A stretch of 64,000 bases of DNA from Hydrogenobacter sp. T-2. Lineage in GTDB: Bacteria > Aquificota > Aquificia > Aquificales > Aquificaceae. Below the pieces are notes generated by a model, which saw only the letters and a program-made list of their open reading frames with translations, was not told the DNA's origin and did not search any database. The stretch spans positions 812,041 to 876,040 of the forward strand of contig NZ_CP117180.1 of NCBI RefSeq assembly GCF_033971325.1, written 5' to 3'. Numbering within the stretch: the first letter of the stretch is position 1; every line of letters starts with the position of its first letter. This document shows, one piece after another, positions 17,089 to 25,244 of this stretch. Both the position numbers and the translations under genes were made by a program.

Positions 17089-17825
17089 ACTTTAGGGAAG
17101 GAGATTATATATTGTTGGTTTGCGAAGATAGAAGGTATCTCAAGGCACTAACAAAAGACTTTAGCCTAAACTACAAGGAAAGGGTAATAAGATTTGAAGA
17201 CATAATAGGAAAAGAGCCCGGACATTCTGTTAACGGCTTTTATGTCCTTAATCCCACCCTTGAAGAAATGATCTTGCTCGGCTTTCAAAGAAAAACTCAG
17301 ATAGTATACCCAAAGGACAGCTTCTATATAGCCTATAAACTTGGACTTTCAAAGGATAAAAGGCTCCTTGAGTTCGGTGTAGGAAGTGGTGCATCCACTG
17401 CGGTTTTTTCCCAGTTGGCAGGTGAAGTATGGGCTTATGAGATAAGAGAAGATTTTTATAGACTTGCAAAAAAGAACTGGGAAAAGTTTGATCTATGTAA
17501 GAATGTGAGGCTTGAAAACCTTGACTTTATGTTTGCGGATGTTGAAGAAAACTTCTTTGACGCGGTTTTCGTGGATGTTAAAGAACCAACCTTATACATA
17601 CAAAAGGTTTGGAGAGTCTTAAAGTTTGGTGCACCCTTTGCCACCATCCTTCCTACAGCCAACCAAGTGAGCAACCTCCTTAAGTCAATGGAAAACCTAT
17701 TTTGCAATGTGGAAGTTTTGGAGATACTTCACAGACCCTACAAGCCTAACCCAGACCGCCTTAGACCTCAGGACACTATGACCGCCCATACAGGTTATCT
17801 TGTTTTTGCAAGGAAAAGGATATAG
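17085..17825 (+). CDS. trmI: tRNA (adenine-N1-)-methyltransferase, TrmI family
   Basis: Methylates A58 in the T-loop of tRNAs using SAM, a modification important for tRNA stability at high temperature. 246 residues. An N-terminal beta domain is followed by a class I methyltransferase with 'LLEFGVGSGASTAVF' as the SAM-binding motif and 'VFVDVKEP' as motif IV. The C-terminal signature 'RPQDTMTAHTGYLVFARK' is diagnostic of TrmI/Gcd14. Overlaps the preceding exported-protein gene by four bases and converges on rsmG, with 31 bases shared at the 3' ends. Confidence 0.92.
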   Translation: MNFREGDYILLVCEDRRYLKALTKDFSLNYKERVIRFEDIIGKEPGHSVNGFYVLNPTLEEMILLGFQRKTQIVYPKDSFYIAYKLGLSKDKRLLEFGVGSGASTAVFSQLAGEVWAYEIREDFYRLAKKNWEKFDLCKNVRLENLDFMFADVEENFFDAVFVDVKEPTLYIQKVWRVLKFGAPFATILPTANQVSNLLKSMENLFCNVEVLEILHRPYKPNPDRLRPQDTMTAHTGYLVFARKRI

Positions 17826-18328
17826 CTCTTGATATCTGTAAGCTCTATCCTGCAGTGGTCGTATCCTTCAAGAGGTTCCGCTCCCCTCATAATCATTATG
17901 TATCTATTGGAAAGCCTTTGGAGCAGAGGTAGTATCTTTTCAGTTTTTCCAAGGGCTCTGCAAACCACAAGGTCAAAGTTTTCTTGAACTTTTTGAGCTT
18001 CCCTACATAGCACTCTATATTCAATTCCAAGTTTTACCTTAAGATATTCCAAAAAGGAACACTTTTTTGCTACCGCTTCTATCAAAGTCAAGTCTATCCT
18101 GTCCCCGTAGTATATCTTAAGAGGCACTCCTGGAAAACCAGCTCCGCTCCCCACATCACACACAGAAAGACCATCTATCTGTATAGCTTTTTCTCTTAAA
18201 CAAAAGCTAACGGTTAGCGAATCCACAAAATGTCTTAGGATTATTTCTCTTTCGTCCTCTATAGCGGTAAGGTTGTGCACCTCGTTCCATCTTTTTAGCT
18301 CCTGCAAGTAGATTTTAAAGTTTTCCAT
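17795..18328 (-). CDS. rsmG: 16S rRNA (guanine-527-N7)-methyltransferase
   Basis: SAM-dependent enzyme that modifies G527 of 16S rRNA; loss gives low-level streptomycin resistance in other bacteria. 177 residues, shorter than the roughly 205-240 of most RsmG. The motifs are intact: 'WNEVHNLTAIEDEREIILRHFVDSL', 'VCDVGSGAGFPGVPLKI', 'LTLIEAVAKKCSFLEYL' and 'VVCRALG'. The C-terminus is trimmed and overlaps trmI. It is the last gene of the eleven-gene minus-strand operon and lies 44 bases after the SCO1 gene, the largest gap in it. Confidence 0.93.
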   Translation of the reverse strand: MENFKIYLQELKRWNEVHNLTAIEDEREIILRHFVDSLTVSFCLREKAIQIDGLSVCDVGSGAGFPGVPLKIYYGDRIDLTLIEAVAKKCSFLEYLKVKLGIEYRVLCREAQKVQENFDLVVCRALGKTEKILPLLQRLSNRYIMIMRGAEPLEGYDHCRIELTDIKSYILFLAKTR

Positions 18329-18372
18329 CTGTTTCTCGGAAAGTTCAAAACCGTTTCTGGAAAAAAGCTCCC

Positions 18373-18960
18373 CTATGAGTTTTTCAGCAGGAATTTTATA
18401 TCCTCCGCCATCTTCTCTGGCTCTTGTTTTGCAAAGGTATAAAGGAGTTTAATCTTCATATCGGGAGTGACCAGATATATGGTTGCGGTATGGTCTATAA
18501 GGTATCCACCAGCGGACTCACCTTCTATCCTTTTATAGTAAGCCTTGTATTCTCTTGCAGTCTTCTCTATCTCCTTTTCAGTTCCAGTCAGGCCTATGAA
18601 GGTGGGATTAAAGTAAGGAACATAACCCTTCAGCACCTCTGGTGTATCCCTTTCTGGGTCCACACTTATAAAAAGCACCTGGACTCTTTTTGCTTCTTCA
18701 GGTGTGAGATTTTTCATAACCTTTGCCATGGTTTCAAGTGCCATAGGGCAGACATCAGGGCAGTGGGTGTATCCGAAGAAGAGTAACACTATATTTTTCT
18801 GGTTTGTAAAATCAGAAAGCCTTACCCTTTTTCCCTCGTGGTCTGTAAGCTCAAAGTTGTAGGCTGGCTGGTCGTATAGATGACCATAAAACTCATGCTG
18901 TCTTTTGCATGATACTACAAACAATAGCACCAAGACTATAAGAGTTGTTAATTTTCTCAT
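18373..18960 (-). CDS. SCO1/SenC copper-chaperone lipoprotein
   Basis: 195-residue thioredoxin-fold protein that in other organisms delivers copper to the CuA site of cytochrome c oxidase. The N-terminus has a lipobox (LFVVSC18), so it is membrane-anchored on the outside of the inner membrane. The copper site is complete: C67 and C71 in 'THCPDVCPMALETM' and the conserved histidine in 'LIDHTATIYLV'. It overlaps the histidine kinase start by four bases, so it is co-expressed with the two-component system. This suggests, but does not prove, a link between sensing and copper or respiratory supply. Confidence 0.92.
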   Translation of the reverse strand: MRKLTTLIVLVLLFVVSCKRQHEFYGHLYDQPAYNFELTDHEGKRVRLSDFTNQKNIVLLFFGYTHCPDVCPMALETMAKVMKNLTPEEAKRVQVLFISVDPERDTPEVLKGYVPYFNPTFIGLTGTEKEIEKTAREYKAYYKRIEGESAGGYLIDHTATIYLVTPDMKIKLLYTFAKQEPEKMAEDIKFLLKNS

Positions 18961-20270
18961 AATTTAAAATTATAGCACAAACTTACCTTTGTGCCAACCC
19001 CCTTTTGGCTTTCCACTTTCATACTCATACCACTTCTCTGGGCTATGAGTTTAACTATATAGAGTCCAAGACCTGAGCCTTCCTTGTCTGCCGCTTCTCT
19101 ATAGAAGAGCTCTCCTGCCCTTTCTGGATGCTCCATACCAATACCTCTATCTTCAACCACCACACAGTGCTCTTTAAAATAAAGCCTTATCTCTTGTCCC
19201 TCCTCTGTGTATTTGTATGCGTTTTCTATCAGATTTCTAATAGCCATCTTAAAGTATTCCTTGTCCACATAGAGAACCACATCTTCGTCAAGATACTCTA
19301 CGGTAAATCTTCTGCCTCCTCTGATGAACTCATACTCCTCCTCAAGCTCCGCAAAGATTTGGTTTAAGCTGACTTCTTCCACTTTGAGAGGAACTTGAGA
19401 CTCAAGCCTCATTATAGTAGTTAACTGATTTATTAACTTTCCCATCTTTTCCGCCTGAAGTTGTATATTCCGATAAATTTCTTTTAGTTCCTCTTCTGTG
19501 TATTTGCCCCTTTGCAAGAGATCCGCCTGCCCTTTTATGTAAGCAAGAGGAGTTTTTAGTGCATGAGCTACGTTCCTTATAAACTCCCTTTGCCAGAGGA
19601 TTATGCTTTTAAGCCTTTCTACCATACTTGCATATGCTTCCTCAAGAAGACCAAACTCATCCTTCCTACCACTCTTTCTAATCTCTAAATTGAGATCTCC
19701 CTTTGAGATGCGTCTTGAAGCCTCCGTAAGATAGTCTAAGGGTTTTAGAAGTTGATTTATAGAATAAAAGGCAAGAAATGAGGCAGGTAAGGAAATGAGA
19801 AATAATATGAAGGTGGTAAAGAGTATTATATGTTTTTCCACGTTTCGTATACTGTCTAGTTTTCCAAGAAGTATAAGATGGTGATCACCTACCCTTTTGA
19901 CTATAAAAGCATAGCTTCCCTTAATTCCTCTAATTTTTTCTAACATAGTCCTTATATCTTGAAGCTCTATCTCTGGCATTTCACCCTCGAGAAAACTCTC
20001 CTTTTTTACTATTTGACCTTCTTCGTCAATAAGAATACTGGCTATCTCCCTCGAGACCACATCCTCTGCCAGTAATTTTGCGTAATAATCAGGGTTTTGA
20101 TAGTAGTTCTTGTAAAAATCTAAAAGTGGGTTTACCTGGTATTCCATATATTGGAGGGTGTAATTATAAAGCGTGGACCTTACAACCATTAAACTGAATA
20201 AAGAAAGCAGAAGCAACCCACCTAAGTATAGGCTGAAAAAAAGCAGTATAGCTTTAACCCTTACTGACAT
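18957..20270 (-). CDS. Membrane sensor histidine kinase
   Basis: 437 residues. Transmembrane helices at about 7-30 and 148-170 flank a roughly 115-residue periplasmic sensor domain with no recognised ligand pocket. A HAMP domain follows (172-225, 'PLDYLTEASRRISKGDLNLEI'), then HisKA with the phospho-acceptor H236 in 'NVAHALKTPLAYIKG', and HATPase_c with an N box 'NLIENAYKYTEEG' and G boxes 'DRGIGM' and 'GSGLGLYIVK'. It overlaps the response-regulator gene by 17 bases and is clearly its partner. The signal is unknown; the neighbouring SCO1 gene and envelope genes suggest an envelope or metal cue (inference). Confidence 0.93.
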   Translation of the reverse strand: MSVRVKAILLFFSLYLGGLLLLSLFSLMVVRSTLYNYTLQYMEYQVNPLLDFYKNYYQNPDYYAKLLAEDVVSREIASILIDEEGQIVKKESFLEGEMPEIELQDIRTMLEKIRGIKGSYAFIVKRVGDHHLILLGKLDSIRNVEKHIILFTTFILFLISLPASFLAFYSINQLLKPLDYLTEASRRISKGDLNLEIRKSGRKDEFGLLEEAYASMVERLKSIILWQREFIRNVAHALKTPLAYIKGQADLLQRGKYTEEELKEIYRNIQLQAEKMGKLINQLTTIMRLESQVPLKVEEVSLNQIFAELEEEYEFIRGGRRFTVEYLDEDVVLYVDKEYFKMAIRNLIENAYKYTEEGQEIRLYFKEHCVVVEDRGIGMEHPERAGELFYREAADKEGSGLGLYIVKLIAQRSGMSMKVESQKGVGTKVSLCYNFKL

Positions 20271-20934
20271 CCTCTTCTACCATCATATAGCCATATCCCC
20301 TAACTGTCCTTATTAGCCTGTGGTCCTTATCCTCCAACTTTGTCCTTATGTTTTTTATATACACATCCACCACGTTTGAGCCCTCTCCATAAGAGTAGCC
20401 CCACACCTTTGAGTATATCTCTTCCCTGCTTACTGCGATGTTTACCCTTTCCGCAAGGAGCCTTAGGAGTTTGAACTCTCTGTGAGTCATAGGTATCTTT
20501 TTGCCCCTGTAATATACCTCAAAGGACCTTAATCTAAGCTCCAACCTGCCAACCCTCAAAGTGTCGGGTCCTTCCCTTTTATATCTTCTAAGGACAGCAC
20601 CAATTCTCGCCAAAAGCTCCTTAAAGGAAAAGGGTTTTGTTATATAGTCGTCCGCCCCCGCAGAAAGCCCCTCCACCTTGTCCTCAATCTGCCCCTTGGC
20701 AGTTAGCATAATTATGGGTATATCCTTTACTTCCCTTATCCTTTTACAGACCTTTATTCCATCCATCTTAGGAAGCATAATATCAAGAAGCACAAGGTCA
20801 TAGTCCTCTTCTAATAAGCGATTTACTGCGGAATAGCCATCTCTTACCCAATCAACCTCGTACCCTTCATGGCTTAACCCATCTAGGAGAAGCTTGCCAA
20901 GGTGTTGGTCATCCTCAACAATCAAAACCTTCAT
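20254..20934 (-). CDS. OmpR-family response regulator
   Basis: 226 residues: a receiver domain (1-120) with acidic pocket 'VEDD' at 7-9 and the phospho-acceptor D51 in 'LVLLDIMLPKMDG', then a winged-helix DNA-binding domain (125-222) with 'LTHREFKLLRLLAE'-type features ('MTHREFKLLRLLAERVN') and the recognition region 'NVVDVYIKNIRTKLED'. The domain ends in the usual 'IRTVRGYGYMM'. Partner of the kinase downstream. Its start overlaps the PATAN-like gene by four bases. Targets cannot be read from this window. Confidence 0.95.
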   Translation of the reverse strand: MKVLIVEDDQHLGKLLLDGLSHEGYEVDWVRDGYSAVNRLLEEDYDLVLLDIMLPKMDGIKVCKRIREVKDIPIIMLTAKGQIEDKVEGLSAGADDYITKPFSFKELLARIGAVLRRYKREGPDTLRVGRLELRLRSFEVYYRGKKIPMTHREFKLLRLLAERVNIAVSREEIYSKVWGYSYGEGSNVVDVYIKNIRTKLEDKDHRLIRTVRGYGYMMVEEDVSKG

Positions 20935-22334
20935 ACTTCAGGAAGCATAAGATACTCTTCTACATTTAGAATTTTTAATATATCCCTGTAAGGCTGTAGG
21001 GATATTTCTAATTCCCTTTCTAATTTTTCATTCCCCAATACACTGTAGCTAAGGTCAAGAAGAAATTGAAGAAAGCCAAACACACCCTCCTCACCTTTGG
21101 GCTTTCTTCTATAAACTATAACTCCCTCGTTATACTTCAGAACATCTGAAGATGCAAGCTGAGAAAGTATTATATGGTTAAGGTGTCCCGCATGCTTAAG
21201 AAGTATACTGTATATTGCATTTAGTAAGAATTGATGTATAACATCCCGTATGTTTTCCATGGGCTGGTACAGGGCAATATCCACCCACGCCACTTTCTCA
21301 ACCGGCAGACTCTTTACAAACTTTAAGCCCTCCATACCATCTTCTATGATGCCAAGAAGTAGCCCTTCCCTGTATATTATGTAAGTTTTTGAACCCTCCG
21401 AGTAAATTGTTATCATACCCGACCTTCCCTCAGTACTCATACCTATGAGCATTTTCCCTACTTCCAAAAAGGACCCAGATAAGCCACTCACTGCCTTTTC
21501 TTCAGAATGCTTCAGCATTAACAAATCAATAATCCCCCCGCCTATATCTATTACATTTAACACAGAATTATTCTTGGCTGTGAGGAAAAAGTCAAAGATT
21601 TCAGAATTGTAAGGGTAGACTGCAGACAATCTACCCTTTTTGTAATAGAGGTCAAACTCAAAATCTCCACCGATTATTTGAATAATGCCGCTAAACTTAC
21701 TAAAATGAAAGCTATCTAGAAGTGTTATAAGGTTTACTCTTTCTGCTTCGACACCTTTCATAAGATATTCTATCTTTATTTCCTCTTTCAAGAGTTCAGG
21801 ATTATAGAACTGATTTATATCTAAATATCCACTGGAAAAAAGAGACTTGAGCTTTCTTATCTCTTCAACAAGGCTATTATTTGAGCTGACAAGTATTTGA
21901 TATATGCTTTTACTGTTATAAAATTCTGCTTCCTCAAAATTTTTTATAACTTTAACCACAGCCATAGGGGTTATAACCCTTTCCATAAGGGATTTCAGTT
22001 CACTATGAACTAACTGAAGCTGAAGCACAAGCTCCTCTACTGAGACAGACTCCTCAAGTTCAAAGATTTTCTCTCTTTGACCTTCTCTGAAGGTGAAAAA
22101 GGCTTTTGGGTTTTCCATAAACTCAGAAAGGTGGTAAAGAAGTATAGACCTTTTGTTTTGGCTATTTACTTCCTCACTATCACTGAGCTTGAAACCTCTT
22201 ATTAACCCTTTATCTGTGTATAAGGATACCACCTTTACACCAAGAAAAAGGTCAAGAGTGCCTACTCTATTAAAAAGACATCCATTGAGAAGGTCTACCA
22301 GGTCCTGCTTTGAACTTAAGTATCCGGAGATCAT
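20931..22334 (-). CDS. PATAN/DUF4388-like repeat protein next to MglA-type GTPase
   Basis: 467 residues without a confidently recognised family. Three segments (about 22-100, 205-270 and 305-390) share the pattern G-x-[IL]-x-[IL]...-[FY]-x-x-G-x-[LI] with helices after it, e.g. 'GTLDLFLGVKVVSLYTDKG', 'SGIIQIIGGDFEFDLYYKKG' and 'SGMITIYSEGSKTYIIYREG'. This resembles the PATAN/DUF4388 domain, often found near small Ras-like GTPases and in response regulators. It overlaps both the MglA-like gene and the response regulator by four bases. A role as GTPase regulator or effector is inferred from position only. Base composition is slightly more A+T rich than its neighbours. Confidence 0.7.
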   Translation of the reverse strand: MISGYLSSKQDLVDLLNGCLFNRVGTLDLFLGVKVVSLYTDKGLIRGFKLSDSEEVNSQNKRSILLYHLSEFMENPKAFFTFREGQREKIFELEESVSVEELVLQLQLVHSELKSLMERVITPMAVVKVIKNFEEAEFYNSKSIYQILVSSNNSLVEEIRKLKSLFSSGYLDINQFYNPELLKEEIKIEYLMKGVEAERVNLITLLDSFHFSKFSGIIQIIGGDFEFDLYYKKGRLSAVYPYNSEIFDFFLTAKNNSVLNVIDIGGGIIDLLMLKHSEEKAVSGLSGSFLEVGKMLIGMSTEGRSGMITIYSEGSKTYIIYREGLLLGIIEDGMEGLKFVKSLPVEKVAWVDIALYQPMENIRDVIHQFLLNAIYSILLKHAGHLNHIILSQLASSDVLKYNEGVIVYRRKPKGEEGVFGFLQFLLDLSYSVLGNEKLERELEISLQPYRDILKILNVEEYLMLPEV

Positions 22335-22903
22335 AATAGCATCCTTTCTACCCTTGATATAAGATAGTCTTCCAAAACCTTAAAGGTTTCCAACACGCCC
22401 TCACCCTTTATGGCACTTGCACAAACAGAAGGGTAGTTCTCAAGGTTTATAACCTTCTCCATCTCTCTGTAATCCATGGCGTTTGGTAAGTCAAGCTTGT
22501 TATACTGGACTACCATTGGGACGCTTGAAGGGTCTTTACCAATGCGAAGCAGGTCTGCCTTGAGAAGACTGTAAAAGTTTATGTTTTCCTTTAGCCTTTC
22601 CTTTTGAGAGTCCACAACAAACACCACTCCATCAACACCTCTAAGCACGGTAAGCCTTATATCTTTGTATATGTCTTGACCAGGCACTGTGTACAGTGCA
22701 AAAGAAAGGGTAAGGTCTCCAACCTTTACCTTCTTTGTAGCAAAGTCAAAGACAAGGGTTTTCTCCTCTTGTGTATCCAGCTTCATTAGACTAAGACCTT
22801 CCATTTCTGAGAGCTTTTCAAGGTTTGTTGTTTTGCCAGATTGGCCTATACCATAATAAACCACCTTTAGCCTTATGATCTTTCTCTCAAGGTCTACCAG
22901 CAT
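22331..22903 (-). CDS. MglA-like small Ras-superfamily GTPase
   Basis: 190 residues. The P-loop 'YYGIGQSGKTTNLEKL' (K24), switch region 'TVPGQDIYKDIRLTVLRG' (residues 72-89, with the TVPGQ form typical of MglA instead of the Ras DTAGQ) and 'NKLD' at 135-138 for guanine recognition are all present. MglA controls cell polarity and gliding or pilus motility in Myxococcus, and relatives occur widely in thermophiles. No MglB (roadblock) gene is visible here; the PATAN-like protein may take its regulatory place (inference). It overlaps the LapA-LapB fusion gene by 17 bases. Confidence 0.92.
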   Translation of the reverse strand: MLVDLERKIIRLKVVYYGIGQSGKTTNLEKLSEMEGLSLMKLDTQEEKTLVFDFATKKVKVGDLTLSFALYTVPGQDIYKDIRLTVLRGVDGVVFVVDSQKERLKENINFYSLLKADLLRIGKDPSSVPMVVQYNKLDLPNAMDYREMEKVINLENYPSVCASAIKGEGVLETFKVLEDYLISRVERMLL

Positions 22904-24026
22904 ATATGTCCCTCCTAAGCTTTATTTCTCCCCATCTTATGCACTCTACGCACAAGGGCTTATATGTATTATAAGCCTTACCACAAGAACAGACAAAGGG
23001 TTTGAGGAGTTCCTTTATTCCAAGCAGACAATACTTGTCCTGCTCTTTGTGGGATTGAGAACTGTAAAGAAGAGCCTTAAAGGGAATTGTGAGCTTTTCC
23101 TCTAAGTTCTTCGCTTTACTGATTAAGTTAAGGTTAAGGTATACCACGCAGAGGACATTCGGGTCTATAGATTCAGCTTTTGCCTCTATGTCATCAAGCA
23201 GTTTGGTAAGGGCCTTTTCATCTTCCAGAAGGTTCCAAAGCACTTCTTCCTGATATCCCATAGATACAGCCTTTTCCCAAACTTTTCTGGCATCTTTTAT
23301 CCTATCTTGAGAAAGAAGGTGTTTTATGTAAACTGAGTAAACAAAAGGCGACGGGTTTAAGTCAAAGGCTTTTTCTATAAGCCTTTCCTCTCCCTTTTTA
23401 AGGTAGACCATAGCCATTATCTCCGCCTTAATGCCCTTTTGCTTTTCCCTTTCCCATTTTTCACATAGCTGAAGGACTTTTTCTTGATACTCTAAGGCTC
23501 TTTCCCAGTTTTCTGAAAGAGCATAAAGATTTCTAAGTCCCTTGATAGCCCTTAGATTTTCCCCATCTTGTAAGAGTGCCTGGTCGAACTTTCTCTCTGC
23601 TTCCTGCAGGTTTCCTTCCCTTAGCATTATCTCACCAACGGTGGCTGCGGCTGTGCTGTTGAAATTCTTAAGCTCCTCAAGTTTTCCTTGTTTGTGGACT
23701 ACCTCTGCCACAAGGGACCTCGCTGGCTCAACAAACTTCCCTGCGGAAAAAAGCAATCGCTCCGCTCTGCTCAAATAGCCCCTTGAAAGCTCCCTTAGAC
23801 CCTCTTCCAGTCCATGAAGCCGTCTTTTTAGCATAGTTACCCTCAAAAGAAGGTAAAAGGAAGGCAACAAAAAGCCAAAAGCAAAGGTGAAAAGCAGAAG
23901 CACAAACAGGGGTATGTTGTAGACTATATGAAAAAAACGTATTTCCACATATCCGGCGTTCTGTGCTATAAAAAGGAGGAAAGCTGTAAGAAAGGCTATA
24001 AGGACTAGAAGCTTTATTATACTCAT
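22887..24026 (-). CDS. LapA-LapB fusion: membrane anchor, TPRs and rubredoxin-like zinc site
   Basis: 379 residues. The first 62 form a two-helix LapA-type domain ('LFIAQNAGYVEIRFF' and a second helix ending in FYLLL). A TPR superhelix (about 85-330) follows, and the last 36 residues carry C346-x-C348...C359-x-x-C362, a rubredoxin-like knuckle as in LapB (YciM). In E. coli lapA and lapB are separate adjacent genes whose products control LpxC turnover and hence LPS amounts. A single fused chain suggests the same job here. It sits in an operon with bamD, another outer-membrane biogenesis gene. Confidence 0.82.
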   Translation of the reverse strand: MSIIKLLVLIAFLTAFLLFIAQNAGYVEIRFFHIVYNIPLFVLLLFTFAFGFLLPSFYLLLRVTMLKRRLHGLEEGLRELSRGYLSRAERLLFSAGKFVEPARSLVAEVVHKQGKLEELKNFNSTAAATVGEIMLREGNLQEAERKFDQALLQDGENLRAIKGLRNLYALSENWERALEYQEKVLQLCEKWEREKQKGIKAEIMAMVYLKKGEERLIEKAFDLNPSPFVYSVYIKHLLSQDRIKDARKVWEKAVSMGYQEEVLWNLLEDEKALTKLLDDIEAKAESIDPNVLCVVYLNLNLISKAKNLEEKLTIPFKALLYSSQSHKEQDKYCLLGIKELLKPFVCSCGKAYNTYKPLCVECIRWGEIKLRRDIYAGRP

Positions 24027-24364
24027 AAACTTACCCTCTCTGCGTTAGAGTAGAGCCACTCAAGGTCATAGTATTCTCTCCACTCTTTCTGAAATATATG
24101 AACTATTATATCAATAAGGTCAATAAGTATCCAATTAGCTTCTTCAACTCCCTCCACATGATCTGGTTTTATGCCAGTCTTTTCAAGCTCTTCCTCAAGA
24201 TGCTTTAGAAGGGACCTTGCATGCACCGCAGAGTTAGCTGTCGCTATTATAAAGTAATCGGATATGTTTGTTTGTTTTGAAACATCCAAAACCACCACAT
24301 CTTCCGCCTTCTTTCCCTCTAATAGATTTTTAATAGTTTTTAATAGTTCCCTACTGTCCTGCAT
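24023..24364 (-). CDS. rsfS: Ribosomal silencing factor RsfS
   Basis: Binds L14 on the 50S subunit and blocks subunit joining under starvation. About 113 residues from the chosen ATG at 24364, matching family length. 'EDVVVLDVSKQTNISDYFIIATANSAVHARSLLKHLEEEL' and 'EEANWILIDLIDIIVHIFQKEWREYYDLEWLY' are the conserved blocks. The frame is open to 24421, but the extra residues are not family-like; the chosen start gives a 14-base overlap with bamD. It overlaps the LapA-LapB gene by four bases. Confidence 0.93.
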   Translation of the reverse strand: MQDSRELLKTIKNLLEGKKAEDVVVLDVSKQTNISDYFIIATANSAVHARSLLKHLEEELEKTGIKPDHVEGVEEANWILIDLIDIIVHIFQKEWREYYDLEWLYSNAERVSL

Positions 24365-25244
24365 ACCTTTTAAGTTCTCTATAGTAAGGATTTTCTCCAT
24401 ACACTTGCGCGTATGTCTCAAGCAGTCTTAAGCCTTCTTGCCTGCTTAACTCCGCAATATCTTTCCATCTCTTTATCTCTCTATTCAAGAAATCAATTCT
24501 GTTTTGGATGGCTTTTCTGTCTTCTTCAGATTTGGCAGACCTTAGCTCCCTCTCCGCAGATTCTATCCATCTTTTGTATTTTGCTTCCTGTCTCTTTGCT
24601 TGTTCTTTTACAAGTAGCAAGGATTTTATATACCTGTATAAAACCTCTACCTCTGAAACCTGCTCTGGGAAGTTTATGAGAAGGTTTCTGTATCTAAGTG
24701 ATGCGGAATAGTAATAACCAAAATCCTCATAAAACCTGCCTATTAGGTATTCATGCTTTGCGATCTTTCTCTGAGCATTATCTATAAGCTCCATGACTCT
24801 ATCGGTGTAAGGACTGTTGGGATATCTACCAAGAAACTCCTTTGCCTTGTCTATAGCTTTTAGGGTGTAGCTTTGGTCTCTGTAGGCATCGGGTGCCACC
24901 TTCATGTAGCTGTCTACTACCATGAAGTAAACCCTCTCCGCCTCTGGGCTTTCTGGATAGTAAAAGAGATAGTCTTCAAGGTAAACTATGGCGTTTATGT
25001 AATCCTTTCTCAGATAATAGCTTTCACCTATGGTATACTTAGCGGACTTTATCTGCTCTGGCGTAAGGTTTTCCAAGTATTTTAGAGCCTCAGAAAGCTT
25101 GCTTATGGCTTCCTTGTAGTCTTTTCTGGCATAAGCGGACATGCCCTGAGAATAGTTTTCTGTTGCAAGCCTTGCCCTTTTTTCTTCTGTCATCTTTGCA
25201 CAGCTCACCAAAAATATGAGTAAAAGCACTAAGAGTCTACGCAT
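24351..25244 (-). CDS. bamD: Outer-membrane assembly lipoprotein BamD
   Basis: Component of the BAM complex, which inserts beta-barrel proteins in the outer membrane. 297 residues with a lipoprotein signal ending 'FLVSC' and TPR repeats beginning 'ENYSQGMSAYARKDYKEAISKLSEAL' and 'AKYTIGESYYLRKDYINAIVYLEDYLFYYPESPEAERVYF'. 'FLGRYPNSPYTDRVMELID' is the BamD-specific block. The C-terminal part is long and charged. It overlaps rng by eight bases and rsfS by 14, inside the long minus-strand operon. Confidence 0.9.
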   Translation of the reverse strand: MRRLLVLLLIFLVSCAKMTEEKRARLATENYSQGMSAYARKDYKEAISKLSEALKYLENLTPEQIKSAKYTIGESYYLRKDYINAIVYLEDYLFYYPESPEAERVYFMVVDSYMKVAPDAYRDQSYTLKAIDKAKEFLGRYPNSPYTDRVMELIDNAQRKIAKHEYLIGRFYEDFGYYYSASLRYRNLLINFPEQVSEVEVLYRYIKSLLLVKEQAKRQEAKYKRWIESAERELRSAKSEEDRKAIQNRIDFLNREIKRWKDIAELSRQEGLRLLETYAQVYGENPYYRELKRYAGQ

